NCBI RefSeq assembly: GCF_028010285.1
Contig: NZ_CP116304.1
Coordinates: 385,501-449,500, forward strand
Length of the DNA stretch: 64,000 nt
Reading direction: 5' to 3'
Source of the DNA: Pseudomonas sp. Q1-7
GTDB lineage: Bacteria > Pseudomonadota > Gammaproteobacteria > Pseudomonadales > Pseudomonadaceae
Position numbers and translations under genes: made by a program. Of this stretch, positions 18,988 to 27,003 are shown piece after piece. The stretch's first letter is position 1, and each line of letters begins with the position of its first letter. Below the pieces are notes generated by a model. That model made no database searches. It had not been told where the DNA came from and saw nothing but the letters and a program-made list of their open reading frames with translations.

Positions 18988-19305
18988 CTGGAGGGTCCGT
19001 CCACAGCAGGATTCATTGTCGTTATCCGGGCTCGCGTGGCTGTCCGACTGCTGCAGGCCCCGCCTCCGGCGCCTGGATCATGCGTGCCTGGCGAAGCGTC
19101 TGACTACCAACCCGGTCGCAGGTAGAACGTATCTGTCGCGCGTGGATGTCGCGTCTGTCGGGGGCGAATAAGTTCGTACCGGGTTCCCGACACCTCCGGC
19201 ACCGGCCACGACGTATTTGGATACGAGCAAGTCGGTGTGGGAAGTACCCACCCCGGCGAAATGTCGATGATGTGCGCCAAGAGTGAACCCTACCGGAGTT
19301 GCCCC
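18988..19305. promoter_or_regulatory. Divergent control region of the binding protein and sdaB
   Basis: Contains GTCGCA at 19115-19120 and TCTGTCGC at 19132-19139, a 20-bp-period direct repeat. It aligns without gaps with the pair upstream of gbdR (GTCGCA-N11-TCTGTCGC in both). Further GTCGC/GTCGG units are at 19148 and 19157, and TGTCGGG/CCCGACA arms at 19156-19162 and 19186-19192. sdaB is a known member of the GbdR regulon in P. aeruginosa; assigning these bases to GbdR is inference. Confidence 0.5.
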
Positions 19306-20682
19306 GTGGCTATCAGCGTGTTCGACCTGTTCAAGATCGGTATCGGCCCCTCCAGTTCGCACACGGTGGGTCCGATGCGGGCGGCGGCGCTGTTCGCCAC
19401 GGCGCTGCGCGAGCGTGGCCTGCTGGCGCGGGTGCGGCGGGTCGAGGTGCGCCTGTACGGCTCGCTGTCGGCCACCGGGGTCGGCCATGGCACCGACCGC
19501 GCCACCCTGGTGGGGCTGATGGGCGAATGGCCGGACCGGGTGGACCCGAAGCAGATCGGCCCGCGCGTCGAGGCCCTGAAGGCCAGCGGCGAACTGTTGC
19601 TGGACGGCACCCATGCGGTGCCCTTCGACTGGTCGCGCGACCTGCTGCTGCTAGACGAGAACCTGCCCTACCACCCCAACGCCATGACCCTGATCGTCTT
19701 CGACGAGGCGGGGGAACTGCACCGCGACACCTACTACTCCATCGGCGGCGGTTTCGTGGTCGACGAAACCCAGGCCCGCGCCGGCCAACTGGACCAGGAC
19801 GCCACCCAGCTGCCCTATGACTTCTCCAGCGCCGAGGAATTGCTCGAACTCTGCCAGCGCCATGGCCTTCGTGTGTCCGAGCTGATGCTGGCCAACGAGA
19901 AGGCCTGGCGCAGCGAGGCGGAAATCCGCGCCGGGCTGCTGAGGCTGTGGGACGCCATGCAGGAATGCGTAAACAACGGCCTCGGCCAGGAAGGCATCCT
20001 GCCCGGCGGGTTGAATGTGCGCCGGCGCGCGGCGAAGCTGCACCGCAGCCTGCAGGAACTGGGCAAGCCGAACGTGATCGGCTCGACCATGAGCGCCATG
20101 GAGTGGGTCAACCTCTACGCGCTGGCGGTGAACGAGGAAAACGCCGCCGGCGGGCGCATGGTCACCGCGCCCACCAACGGTGCGGCAGGGATCATCCCGG
20201 CGGTGCTGCACTACTACATGCGCTTCAACCCCGAGGCGAACGAGGACGACGTGGTGAACTTCTTCCTCGGCGCGGCTGCGGTGGGAATCCTGTGCAAGAA
20301 GAACGCCTCGATTTCCGGCGCCGAAGTGGGTTGCCAGGGCGAAGTGGGTTCGGCCTGCGCGATGGCGGCGGCGGGCCTGGCGGAGGTGCTGGGGGCGACC
20401 CCGGCGCAGCTGGAGAATGCGGCGGAGATCGGCCTGGAGCACAACCTGGGGCTGACCTGCGACCCGGTGGGCGGGCTGGTGCAGGTGCCGTGCATCGAGC
20501 GCAACGCCATCGCCGCGGTGAAGGCGATCAACGCGGCGCAGATGGCGCTGCGTGGCGACGGCGAGCATTTCATCTCGCTGGACCGGGTGATCCGCACCAT
20601 GCGCGATACCGGCGCCGACATGCATGACAAGTACAAGGAAACCTCGCGCGGCGGCCTGGCGGTCAGCGCCATCGAGTGCTGA
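19306..20682 (+). CDS. sdaB: L-serine dehydratase (iron-sulfur type)
   Basis: 458 residues from a GTG codon ([12 protein letters not shown]...), chosen because CGGAG lies 7 nt upstream and length matches SdaB. It deaminates L-serine to pyruvate and ammonia with an oxygen-labile [4Fe-4S] cluster. The single chain holds the beta region ([12 protein letters not shown], residues 14-25) and the alpha region with conserved cysteines near [19 protein letters not shown]. It is the final step of betaine catabolism after GlyA makes serine from glycine, which explains its place beside gbdR and the cbc genes. Confidence 0.95.
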   Translation: MAISVFDLFKIGIGPSSSHTVGPMRAAALFATALRERGLLARVRRVEVRLYGSLSATGVGHGTDRATLVGLMGEWPDRVDPKQIGPRVEALKASGELLLDGTHAVPFDWSRDLLLLDENLPYHPNAMTLIVFDEAGELHRDTYYSIGGGFVVDETQARAGQLDQDATQLPYDFSSAEELLELCQRHGLRVSELMLANEKAWRSEAEIRAGLLRLWDAMQECVNNGLGQEGILPGGLNVRRRAAKLHRSLQELGKPNVIGSTMSAMEWVNLYALAVNEENAAGGRMVTAPTNGAAGIIPAVLHYYMRFNPEANEDDVVNFFLGAAAVGILCKKNASISGAEVGCQGEVGSACAMAAAGLAEVLGATPAQLENAAEIGLEHNLGLTCDPVGGLVQVPCIERNAIAAVKAINAAQMALRGDGEHFISLDRVIRTMRDTGADMHDKYKETSRGGLAVSAIEC

Positions 20683-20875
20683 CCCGGCATCGCCCGCTTC
20701 GTCCCTCGGCGCCCCGCCATGGTGCGCGCCGAGGTGAAGGGAGGCGTGACCATCAGGTCACTATCTGAACCGTTCGTCTGTTACTGAAGGTGCTGCCCGG
20801 CGATACGGGGTGACAGGCACTGACGAACGCAGTGCTACCGAAGTCCACAGGCCCCGGCACACGCGGGCTCTGGCG

Positions 20876-20900
20876 GTCGCAAACAGGATGATTCTGTCGC
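20876..20900 (+). promoter_or_regulatory. GTCGC direct repeat (candidate GbdR site) upstream of gbdR
   Basis: GTCGCAAACAGG at 20876-20887 is identical to the first block of the glyA element. A second GTCGC follows 20 bp later (20896). Two-turn direct repeats are usual for AraC-family activators. Confidence 0.5.
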
Positions 20901-20916
20901 TCTCGCCTAGGCCTGC

Positions 20917-20931
20917 TGGCACGGGCCTTGG
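20917..20931 (+). promoter_or_regulatory. Sigma-54-like -24/-12 element of gbdR
   Basis: TGGCAC-GGGCC-TTGG matches the -24 GG and the spacing of a sigma-54 promoter but has GG instead of GC at -12. The start of transcription would fall near 20943, just before the BetI-type site. Confidence 0.35.
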
Positions 20932-20951
20932 ATGAATTGAAGCGTTTTTAG

Positions 20952-20967
20952 TTGAACGACCAATCAA
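20952..20967. promoter_or_regulatory. BetI-type operator upstream of gbdR
   Basis: TTGAACGACCAATCAA differs at one position from the reverse complement of the betI/betT operator (TTGAACGATCAATCAA). It lies 107 bp before the gbdR ATG. This implies that choline, through BetI or its paralogue, could directly gate the betaine regulator. Confidence 0.6.
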
Positions 20968-21074
20968 ACTAGGCACGGCGTTTGCCTAGATTTGGAATCT
21001 CCCGGATTGCCGTACCGGGCCATAACAAAAAGCTCCGAAATGGGGCTCCCGTGCCTAGCCTGAGGGTTTCGCTG

Positions 21075-22172
21075 ATGTCACAGTTCAACCAAGGGGCCCA
21101 GCCCCAGAACCGTGTCCCCCAGTCCATCGGTTTCCTGCTGCTGGACAACTTCACTCTGATTTCCCTGGCATCCGCGGTGGAGCCGCTGCGTATGGCCAAC
21201 CACCTCTCGGGCCGTGAGCTTTACCGCTGGTACACCCTCAGCCAGGACGGCCGGCCGGTCAGCGCCAGCGATGGTCTGCAGATCACCCCCGACAGCGGCC
21301 TGGACAGCGCCCCGGCGCTGGACGCCGTGATCGTCTGTGGCGGCGTCGATATCCAGCACAGTGTCAGCCGTGAACATGTGCACTGGCTGCAGGTGCAGGC
21401 CCGCCAGGGCCGTCAGCTGGGCGCCGTGTGCACCGGCAGTTGGGCGCTGGCCAAGGCCGGCCTGCTCGACGGCTTCGAGTGCAGCGTGCACTGGGAATGC
21501 CTGGCGGCCATGCAGGAAGCTTTCCCGCGCGCGGGCATCAGCACCCGCCTGTTCTCCATCGACCGCAACCGCAACACCTCCTCCGGCGGCACCGCGCCCA
21601 TGGACATGATGCTGCACCTGATCGCCCGCGAGCACGGCCGCGAGCTGGCGGCGGCCATCTCCGAGATGTTCATCTACGAGCGCATCCGCAACGAGCAGGA
21701 TCACCAGCGCGTGCCGCTCAAGCACATGCTCGGCACCAACCAGCCGAAGCTGCAGGAAATCGTCGCGCTGATGGAAGCCAACCTGGAGGAGCCCATCGAC
21801 CTCGACGAACTGGCCTGCTACGTCGATGTTTCGCGTCGCCAGCTGGAGCGCCTGTTCCAGAAGTACCTGCACTGCTCGCCGTCGCGCTACTACCTCAAGC
21901 TGCGCCTGATCCGCGCGCGCCAGCTGCTGAAGCAGACCGCCATGTCGATCATCGAGGTGGCCTCGGTGTGCGGTTTCGTGTCCACCCCGCACTTCTCCAA
22001 ATGCTACCGCGAGTATTTCGGCATCCCGCCGCGCGACGAGCGCGCTGGCCAGAATGCCAATGTGCTGGCGGTTATGCCGGTGCCGGACGAGCTGGTGCGT
22101 GCGCCTTCCACCGCCGGCGTGGCCCTCAGCCGCGCCCAGGGCGAGTCCACGTTTGCCAGTGTGAGGCTGTGA
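21075..22172 (+). CDS. gbdR: Glycine betaine/dimethylglycine-responsive activator GbdR
   Basis: 365 residues from MSQFNQGAQPQNRV; the ATG at 21075 has GAGGG 8 nt upstream, and the longer frame to 20982 adds non-homologous residues. It has an N-terminal DJ-1/glutaminase-like ligand domain (SIGFLLLDNFTLISLASAVEPLRMAN, residues 16-41; GAVCTGSWALAKAGLLDG) and a C-terminal AraC HTH (DLDELACYVDVSRRQLERLFQKY, MSIIEVASVCGFVSTPHFSKCYREYFG). In P. aeruginosa GbdR responds to betaine or dimethylglycine and activates gbcA, gbcB, dgc, sox and sdaB. It sits between sdaB and the convergent etf operon. Confidence 0.96.
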   Translation: MSQFNQGAQPQNRVPQSIGFLLLDNFTLISLASAVEPLRMANHLSGRELYRWYTLSQDGRPVSASDGLQITPDSGLDSAPALDAVIVCGGVDIQHSVSREHVHWLQVQARQGRQLGAVCTGSWALAKAGLLDGFECSVHWECLAAMQEAFPRAGISTRLFSIDRNRNTSSGGTAPMDMMLHLIAREHGRELAAAISEMFIYERIRNEQDHQRVPLKHMLGTNQPKLQEIVALMEANLEEPIDLDELACYVDVSRRQLERLFQKYLHCSPSRYYLKLRLIRARQLLKQTAMSIIEVASVCGFVSTPHFSKCYREYFGIPPRDERAGQNANVLAVMPVPDELVRAPSTAGVALSRAQGESTFASVRL

Positions 22173-22190
22173 GCGGAACACCCAATTGCC

Positions 22191-22223
22191 CCCTCTCCCT
22201 CTGGGAGAGGGTTGGGGTGAGGG
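22191..22223. repeat. CCCTCTCCC/GGGAGAGGG repeat after gbdR
   Basis: Arms CCCTCTCCC (22191-22199) and GGGAGAGGG (22203-22211) around a 3-nt loop, followed by TTGGGGTGAGGG. It belongs to the same family as copies at 6605, 24741, 24818, 26884, 26962, 39714 and 60622. No T-run follows, so it is not a classical terminator. Confidence 0.85.
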
Positions 22224-22259
22224 CCTGTGGGTAATGCAGGGACCTGAAGGACCGCCATC

Positions 22260-22280
22260 GCGAATGAGTTCGCTCCCACA
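22260..22280. repeat. Single REP unit
   Basis: GCGAATGAGTTCGCTCCCAC plus one base is a lone half of the REP pair seen at 12638. The nearby TGCTCCCGGATTGCATCCG (22322-22340) is a degenerate copy of the hairpin at 39796-39812. Confidence 0.8.
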
Positions 22281-22390
22281 AGGATCGTAGATCGGATGAA
22301 ATTCGGGGAAATTCCAACCGCTGCTCCCGGATTGCATCCGTGCCACAGGCTATTCGTTCAGCCTTCAGCACTTCCGGTCTCGTAGGAATG

Positions 22391-22420
22391 AAAAAGGGCG
22401 CCAATGGCGCCCTTTGTCGT
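22391..22420. terminator. Bidirectional terminator between gbdR and the etf operon
   Basis: AAAGGGCGCC-AAT-GGCGCCCTTT (22393-22415) is a perfect 10-bp stem with a 3-nt loop. T-runs follow on both strands (TTTGTCGTTT rightward, TTTTTCATT leftward), so it can end both gbdR and the leftward dgc-etf operon. Confidence 0.9.
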
Positions 22421-22431
22421 TTCCGTAATGC

Positions 22432-22677
22432 TCAGCGCGGCACCAGGGCCGGCAGCAGGGTCCGGGAAATGGCTTCGCGCACTTGCGGCAGCAGCGTGGC
22501 GCTGCCGCCCAGCAACTCCTCCACCAGACGCCGCAGGGCCACCGCGCGCTCCGGGCTGAGGCCGCTCACTGCCTGCTCGCACGCCTGCTCGGCGCTGACC
22601 CCCGGCGGGATGCTGATACCCAGCGCCACCAGACGCTCACGAAAGTCTTCCTGGTCGATCAGATCGGCATGCATCAT
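22432..22677 (-). CDS. Conserved 81-aa protein at the end of the dgc-etf operon
   Basis: MMHADLIDQEDFRERLVALG... 81 residues. The ATG pair at 22677/22674 has AGAGGA 8 nt upstream; the open frame to 22722 overlaps etfB and is not favoured. Predicted to be soluble, largely helical and acidic, with no cysteines, no signal peptide and no motif I recognise. It follows etfB by 31 bp and is closed by the terminator at 22391. A small gene is found downstream of the etf pair in P. aeruginosa, as I recall. Function unknown; a dedicated EtfBA assembly or docking factor is one guess. Confidence 0.75.
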   Translation of the reverse strand: MMHADLIDQEDFRERLVALGISIPPGVSAEQACEQAVSGLSPERAVALRRLVEELLGGSATLLPQVREAISRTLLPALVPR

Positions 22678-22708
22678 CGCGCTATTCCTCTGCATTGGTG
22701 CCGCGCGA

Positions 22709-23488
22709 TCAGCGCAGCACACCCTCTTCCAGCAACAGTTTGAAGATAGCTTCGGCGCCTGCCTGCGGCGAGACGTCCTTGAGCACCTGGCCGCCGCCGC
22801 CGGACGCCTTGGCGGTAGCCGCCTTCATCCGTTCGGCGCCAGTCTTGGCCTTGATCACCTTGAGCCGCTTGGGGCGCGGGCGGGCGGGCTGCAACTGGGC
22901 CTCGGCGAACAATACATCTTCCACCAGCTCCACGTCCTCAGCCTCGATGCGGCCGCGTCGGGCCGGGCCGAAGGCGCTCTGGCGCGCCGTCGGCGCGGCG
23001 TTGTCGACGCTGGCGAGGAACGGCAGGCGCACCTTCAGGCGGCGCCTCTGGCCACGGGGCAGGGCCTGCAGCACCTGGGCCACGCCATTCTCCACCTTCT
23101 CTACTTCGGCCAGGCCCACCACCAGCGGCCAGCCCAGGCGCTCGGCCAGCAGGTAGGGCAGCATGCCGGAGCCTTCGCCGGTTTCCGCCTGGCTGCCGGT
23201 GAGCACCAGCTGCGCGCCGCTCTCGCGGAGGAAGTCGCCGATGGGCGGCAGGGCGTCGTCCTGCGGTCCCTGTTCGAGGACGATGAGTTCCTCCAGGCCC
23301 ATGCCCAAGTAGGCGCGCAGCGCCTCTTCATGGGGGTCGCCGGCATGCACTACGCGCAGACGCGGGCCGGCCAGGCGCAGGCCCAGCTCCACCGCGCGGG
23401 CGTCCTGGTCGGCGCGGCGCGCGCGGCCCGAGGTCGGGTGCGCGCCGATGGACACCAGGCTGACGATCTTCAATGCGTCATGCGGCAT
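22709..23488 (-). CDS. etfB: Electron transfer flavoprotein, beta subunit
   Basis: About 259 residues from MPHDALKIVSLVSIGAHP; this ATG has GGAGG 8 nt upstream within the 3' end of etfA (11-bp overlap). The adenine-nucleotide alpha-hydrolase fold shows in LGMGLEELIVLEQ, LVLTGSQAETGEGSGMLPYLLAERLG and LPRGQRRRLKVRLPFLASVDN. It is divergent from housekeeping EtfB, consistent with a dedicated pair accepting electrons from DgcAB during dimethylglycine demethylation and passing them to ETF-ubiquinone oxidoreductase. Confidence 0.92.
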   Translation of the reverse strand: MPHDALKIVSLVSIGAHPTSGRARRADQDARAVELGLRLAGPRLRVVHAGDPHEEALRAYLGMGLEELIVLEQGPQDDALPPIGDFLRESGAQLVLTGSQAETGEGSGMLPYLLAERLGWPLVVGLAEVEKVENGVAQVLQALPRGQRRRLKVRLPFLASVDNAAPTARQSAFGPARRGRIEAEDVELVEDVLFAEAQLQPARPRPKRLKVIKAKTGAERMKAATAKASGGGGQVLKDVSPQAGAEAIFKLLLEEGVLR

Positions 23489-24710
23489 CACGTGCCCCTC
23501 CCTGACGGTATTCGTTGGCCAGTTGGATCAGGGCGGCGAGGATCGCGCCGGAGTCGCCGATCACGGAAAGATCGGCGCGTTTGATCATGTCGCAACCCGG
23601 GTCCATGTTCACCGCCACCACCTTGTCGCAGGCACCGATGCCCTGCAGGTGCTGGATAGCCCCGGAAATGCCCACCGCCAGGTAAACCCGCGCGGTGACC
23701 CAGGTACCGGTGGCGCCCACCTGGCGGTTGCGCGGCATGAAGCCGTCGTCTACCGCCACGCGCGAGGCGCCTTCGGTGGCGCCGAGGGCGCCGGCGGCCT
23801 GATGGAACAGGTTCCAGTCCTTCACGCCGTTGCCGCCGGAAAGGATGAACTCCGCTTCGGCCATGGGAATCTGCGCCGGGTCCACGGCCACCGGGCCGAG
23901 GTCCTCGATGCGTGGCAGGCTGTGGGCGATGCGGGTGGACAGTTCCAACTCGCGGGCTTCGTGGCGGGTTTCGCTGACCGGCTCGGCGCATTCGGCGGCG
24001 GCCAGGATCAGGCGCGGCACGGCGCGTACCAGGTCTTCGCGGCCCGCGCCGGCACGGCCTGTGGCCTGCTCGTTGGCCACTTGCCAGACGCGCGTGGCCG
24101 GGCGCTCGCCCAGCTTGGCGGCCAGGCGGCGGCCCAGCTCGCCGCCGCCGGTACGGCTGTCGGGCAGCAGCCAGTGGCGGGGTCTCAGCTGGCTTTCCAC
24201 CGCGCTCAGCGCCAGTACCCGGGCCTCCGGCGAGTAGCCGTCGAATTCGTCGCCGTCGATGCGCAGGATGCGGTCCACGCCAGCGGTGTCGAACGCGCTT
24301 TCCTTGTCCTCGCCGAAGAGCACGGCGACCACCGCGCCTTCGCTGCCGGCCAGCTTGTTGGCCAGGCCGAGGAGGTCCTTGTCGTGGCTGGAAAGGCGGC
24401 CGCCGACCATGTCCGGCACCACGCAGATGTGGAAGACCGGTTGTTCGATGACATGCAGCGGCAACTGCACCACTTCAGTGGCGGTGCTGCGCTTGCCCGC
24501 GGTGCCCTGCTGGGCGCCGCTGCGGTCGATGCGCTTGAGGCCGTTGGGACCGATGAAGCCGGCCGCGGCGGCGTGGGGATTCTTGCGGATGATGCCGTTG
24601 GGGCCCATCCAGCTCGTCTGCCCCTGGGACTGCATGGCGGCATGCAGCGGGTGCAGGCGGTTGCGGGCGATCCACTCGGCGCGCGGGTCGCGGCGGATGA
24701 TGTCGCTCAT
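23478..24710 (-). CDS. etfA: Electron transfer flavoprotein, alpha subunit
   Basis: About 410 residues from MSDIIRRDPRAEWIARNRLHPLHA; GGAGA lies 8 nt upstream. The frame is open to 24809 but that part runs through a repeat. The C-terminal FAD domain shows ELGRRLAAKLGERPATRVW, FILSGGNGVKDWNLFHQAAGALG, GATGTWVTARVYLAVGISGAIQHLQGI and VVAVNMDPGCDMIKRADLSVIGD, the hallmarks of EtfA. It has an N-terminal extension of about 60 residues relative to ordinary EtfA. It is separated from dgcB by a 166-bp gap holding two palindromic repeats. Confidence 0.93.
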   Translation of the reverse strand: MSDIIRRDPRAEWIARNRLHPLHAAMQSQGQTSWMGPNGIIRKNPHAAAAGFIGPNGLKRIDRSGAQQGTAGKRSTATEVVQLPLHVIEQPVFHICVVPDMVGGRLSSHDKDLLGLANKLAGSEGAVVAVLFGEDKESAFDTAGVDRILRIDGDEFDGYSPEARVLALSAVESQLRPRHWLLPDSRTGGGELGRRLAAKLGERPATRVWQVANEQATGRAGAGREDLVRAVPRLILAAAECAEPVSETRHEARELELSTRIAHSLPRIEDLGPVAVDPAQIPMAEAEFILSGGNGVKDWNLFHQAAGALGATEGASRVAVDDGFMPRNRQVGATGTWVTARVYLAVGISGAIQHLQGIGACDKVVAVNMDPGCDMIKRADLSVIGDSGAILAALIQLANEYRQGGARDAA

Positions 24711-24740
24711 GCACAGGTCTCCATGGCTGCACGGATAACT

Positions 24741-24840
24741 CCCTCTCCCTTTGGGAGAGGGTTGGGGTGAGGGATGGTGGGCGTTCTGCGGAGGCCTGAG
24801 GCATCCCATACCCCCGACCCCTCTCCCGGAGGGAGAGGGG
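24741..24840. repeat. Two CCCTCTCCC/GGGAGAGGG repeats inside the dgcB-etfA junction
   Basis: Copy one has arms 24741-24749 and 24753-24761 followed by TTGGGGTGAGGG. Copy two has arms CCCCTCTCCC (24818-24827) and GGGAGAGGGG (24831-24840) around GGA. They fill the only large gap of the operon between dgcB and etfA. Confidence 0.88.
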
Positions 24841-24876
24841 AGACAAGCAGAGAACGATCGGAGCTGAACGCCTTCA

Positions 24877-26835
24877 TCACGCCACCTCCACGGCAGCTTT
24901 AGCCGCCGACGGCTTTTTTGCTTCGACCGGCACCTCGATCAGCACGTCGGCCACCAGTTCGGCAATGTCCTTGATCTCCGGACGCGGCGCCACGACACCT
25001 TCGAGCATCGCGGTGCATTGCGGGCAGCCCACGGCCACCAGTTCGGCGCCCGTTTCCTTGATGTCCACCATGCGCATGTCGGGAATCCGCTGCTTGCCGG
25101 GGATATCGGTGATCGGCGCGCCGCCGCCACCGCCGCAGCAACGGGAGCGGAAACCGGAGCGCTGCATTTCCTTCACCTCGATGCCGATGGCCTTGAGCAC
25201 AGCGCGCGGTGCTTCGTACTCGCCGTTGTAGCGGCCGAGGTAGCAGGGGTCGTGGTAAGTCACGCTGCCGCCCTTGTGTTGGCCGAGGTTGAGGCTGCCG
25301 CCTTGCACCAGCTCGTTGATGAAGGTGCTGTGGTGCAGGACCTGGTAGTTGCCGCCCAGTGCGCCGTACTCATTCTTCAGTACGTGGAAGCTGTGCGGGT
25401 CGCAGGAAACGATCGTCTTGAAGCGGTACTGGTTCAAGGTGGCGATGTTGCGCTTGGCCAGTTGCTGGAAGGTCGCTTCGTCACCCAGGCGACGGGCCAC
25501 GTCGCCGCTGTCGCGCTCTTCCAGGCCGAGCACGGCGAAATCGACGTTGGCGGCCTTCAGCACTTTCACGAAGGCGCGCAGGGTGCGCTGGTTACGCATG
25601 TCGAAGGCGCCGTCGCCGACCCAGAACAGCACCTCGGCCTGCTTCTTCTCGCTCATCAGCGGCAGGTTCAGGTCCGCTGCCCAGTTCAGCCGGCCGCCAG
25701 GGGCGAAGCCGCCGGGGTTGTCGGTGGCGATCAGGTTTTCCAGTACCTCGGCGCCCTTGTTCGGGGTGGCGCCCTTTTCCAGGGTGAGGTGGCGGCGCAT
25801 GTCGACGATGGCATCGACGTGCTCGATCATCATCGGGCACTCCTCGACGCAGGCGCGGCAGGTGGTGCAGGACCAGAGGGTGTCCGCTTCCACCAGGCCC
25901 TTGCCACCCTGGACCACGATCGGCTGGTGCGGGCCGCCGGCGTGTTCGCCAAGCGGAATGCCCGGGTAGGGGCTGCCGGCGAACTTGGCGTCGTCGCCGC
26001 CGGCCAGGCCAATGACCATGTCCTGGATCAGCTTCTTCGGGTTCAGCGGCTGGCCGGCGGCGAACGCCGGGCACACCGCTTCGCACTTGCCGCACTGCAC
26101 GCAGGCGTCGAAGCCGAGCAACTGGTTCCAGGTGAAATCGGTGGGTTTCTCCACGCCCAGCGGCGCTGCGGGATCGCTCAGGTCCAGGGCCTTGAGGCCG
26201 GTGGAGCGGCCGCCGCCGAAGCGCTCGGCACGGCGGTGCCAGGCCAGGTGCAGGGCGCCGGCGAAGGCGTGCTTCATCGGCCCGCCCCAGGTCATGCCGA
26301 AGAACAGTTCAGACACGCCCCAGGCCACGCCAATAGCCAGGATGCCGGCGAGCAGCCAGCCGCCGAAGCCTTCCGGCAGGATGCCGGCCACTGGCAGGGT
26401 GGCGATGAAGAAGCTCGCGGAGAACATCAGCAGGCTCTTCGGCAAGCGATTCCACGGGCCCTTCGACAGCCGTGCCGGCGGGTTACGGCGGCGCTTGGCG
26501 ACGAACAGGGCGCCGACGAACATCAGCACGGTGGCCGCCAGCAGGGCGAAGCCGAGGATCTTGCTGTGCAGGCCGAAGCCGTGCACGACGATGGCCAGCA
26601 GCGCAGACAGCACGAAGCCGCCGGCGGTGGCCACGTGGGTCTTGGACATGTACTTGTCGCGCTCGACCACATGGTGGAGATCCACCAGGTAGCGACGCGG
26701 CATCTTCAGCAGGCCGCCGATCCAGTCGACCTTGGACGGCCGGCCCCGGCGCCACATGAAGAAGCGCTTCGCGGCGCCCAGCACGGCCAGCGCCAGGGCG
26801 GCGAAGAGCAGGAGGGGGAGAAGGGTGTTGAGCAT
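24877..26835 (-). CDS. dgcB: Dimethylglycine demethylase subunit DgcB (membrane iron-sulfur protein)
   Basis: 652 residues. About five transmembrane helices in the first 185 residues, then two ferredoxin-like [4Fe-4S] motifs (CVQCGKCEAVCP about 245-256; CTTCRACVEECP about 320-331), then two cysteine-rich CCG-type domains (HDPCYLGRYNG, RSRCCGGGGGAPI, GCPQCTAML). This is the heterodisulfide-reductase-like architecture of DgcB, which carries electrons from DgcA toward the membrane and ETF. It follows dgcA by about 170 bp containing two repeats; AAGGAG precedes its ATG. Confidence 0.94.
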   Translation of the reverse strand: MLNTLLPLLLFAALALAVLGAAKRFFMWRRGRPSKVDWIGGLLKMPRRYLVDLHHVVERDKYMSKTHVATAGGFVLSALLAIVVHGFGLHSKILGFALLAATVLMFVGALFVAKRRRNPPARLSKGPWNRLPKSLLMFSASFFIATLPVAGILPEGFGGWLLAGILAIGVAWGVSELFFGMTWGGPMKHAFAGALHLAWHRRAERFGGGRSTGLKALDLSDPAAPLGVEKPTDFTWNQLLGFDACVQCGKCEAVCPAFAAGQPLNPKKLIQDMVIGLAGGDDAKFAGSPYPGIPLGEHAGGPHQPIVVQGGKGLVEADTLWSCTTCRACVEECPMMIEHVDAIVDMRRHLTLEKGATPNKGAEVLENLIATDNPGGFAPGGRLNWAADLNLPLMSEKKQAEVLFWVGDGAFDMRNQRTLRAFVKVLKAANVDFAVLGLEERDSGDVARRLGDEATFQQLAKRNIATLNQYRFKTIVSCDPHSFHVLKNEYGALGGNYQVLHHSTFINELVQGGSLNLGQHKGGSVTYHDPCYLGRYNGEYEAPRAVLKAIGIEVKEMQRSGFRSRCCGGGGGAPITDIPGKQRIPDMRMVDIKETGAELVAVGCPQCTAMLEGVVAPRPEIKDIAELVADVLIEVPVEAKKPSAAKAAVEVA

Positions 26836-26883
26836 TCTTTCTGGTCTCCTTGCAGGGACCGAATGGATAACGCCGAACCAGCT

Positions 26884-26985
26884 CCCTCTCCCCGTGGGGA
26901 GAGGGTTAGGGAGAGGGGGACGCCGGAAGCGCGGAAGCCGCCGGATTACCCTCTCCCCCCGCCCTCTCCCGCAAGCGGGAGAGGG
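26884..26985. repeat. Two CCCTCTCCC repeats inside the dgcA-dgcB junction
   Basis: Copy one: CCCTCTCCCC (26884-26893) and GGGGAGAGGG (26896-26905). Copy two: CCCTCTCCCGC (26962-26972), AA, GCGGGAGAGGG (26975-26985). Both are perfect stems with 2-nt loops. Confidence 0.88.
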
Positions 26986-27003
26986 GGCCGTCCGTGTGTG
27001 GGC

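Larger units (their letters stand above)
20683..21074. promoter_or_regulatory. gbdR: gbdR upstream control region
   Basis: 392 bp without a gene. Three elements are visible: the GTCGC direct repeat at 20876-20900; a sigma-54-like TGGCAC-N5-TTGG at 20917-20931, whose -12 element is GG rather than GC; and a BetI-type operator at 20952-20967, each listed separately. Control of gbdR by NtrC/CbrB-type sigma-54 activators has been reported for P. aeruginosa, as I recall it. Confidence 0.5.
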
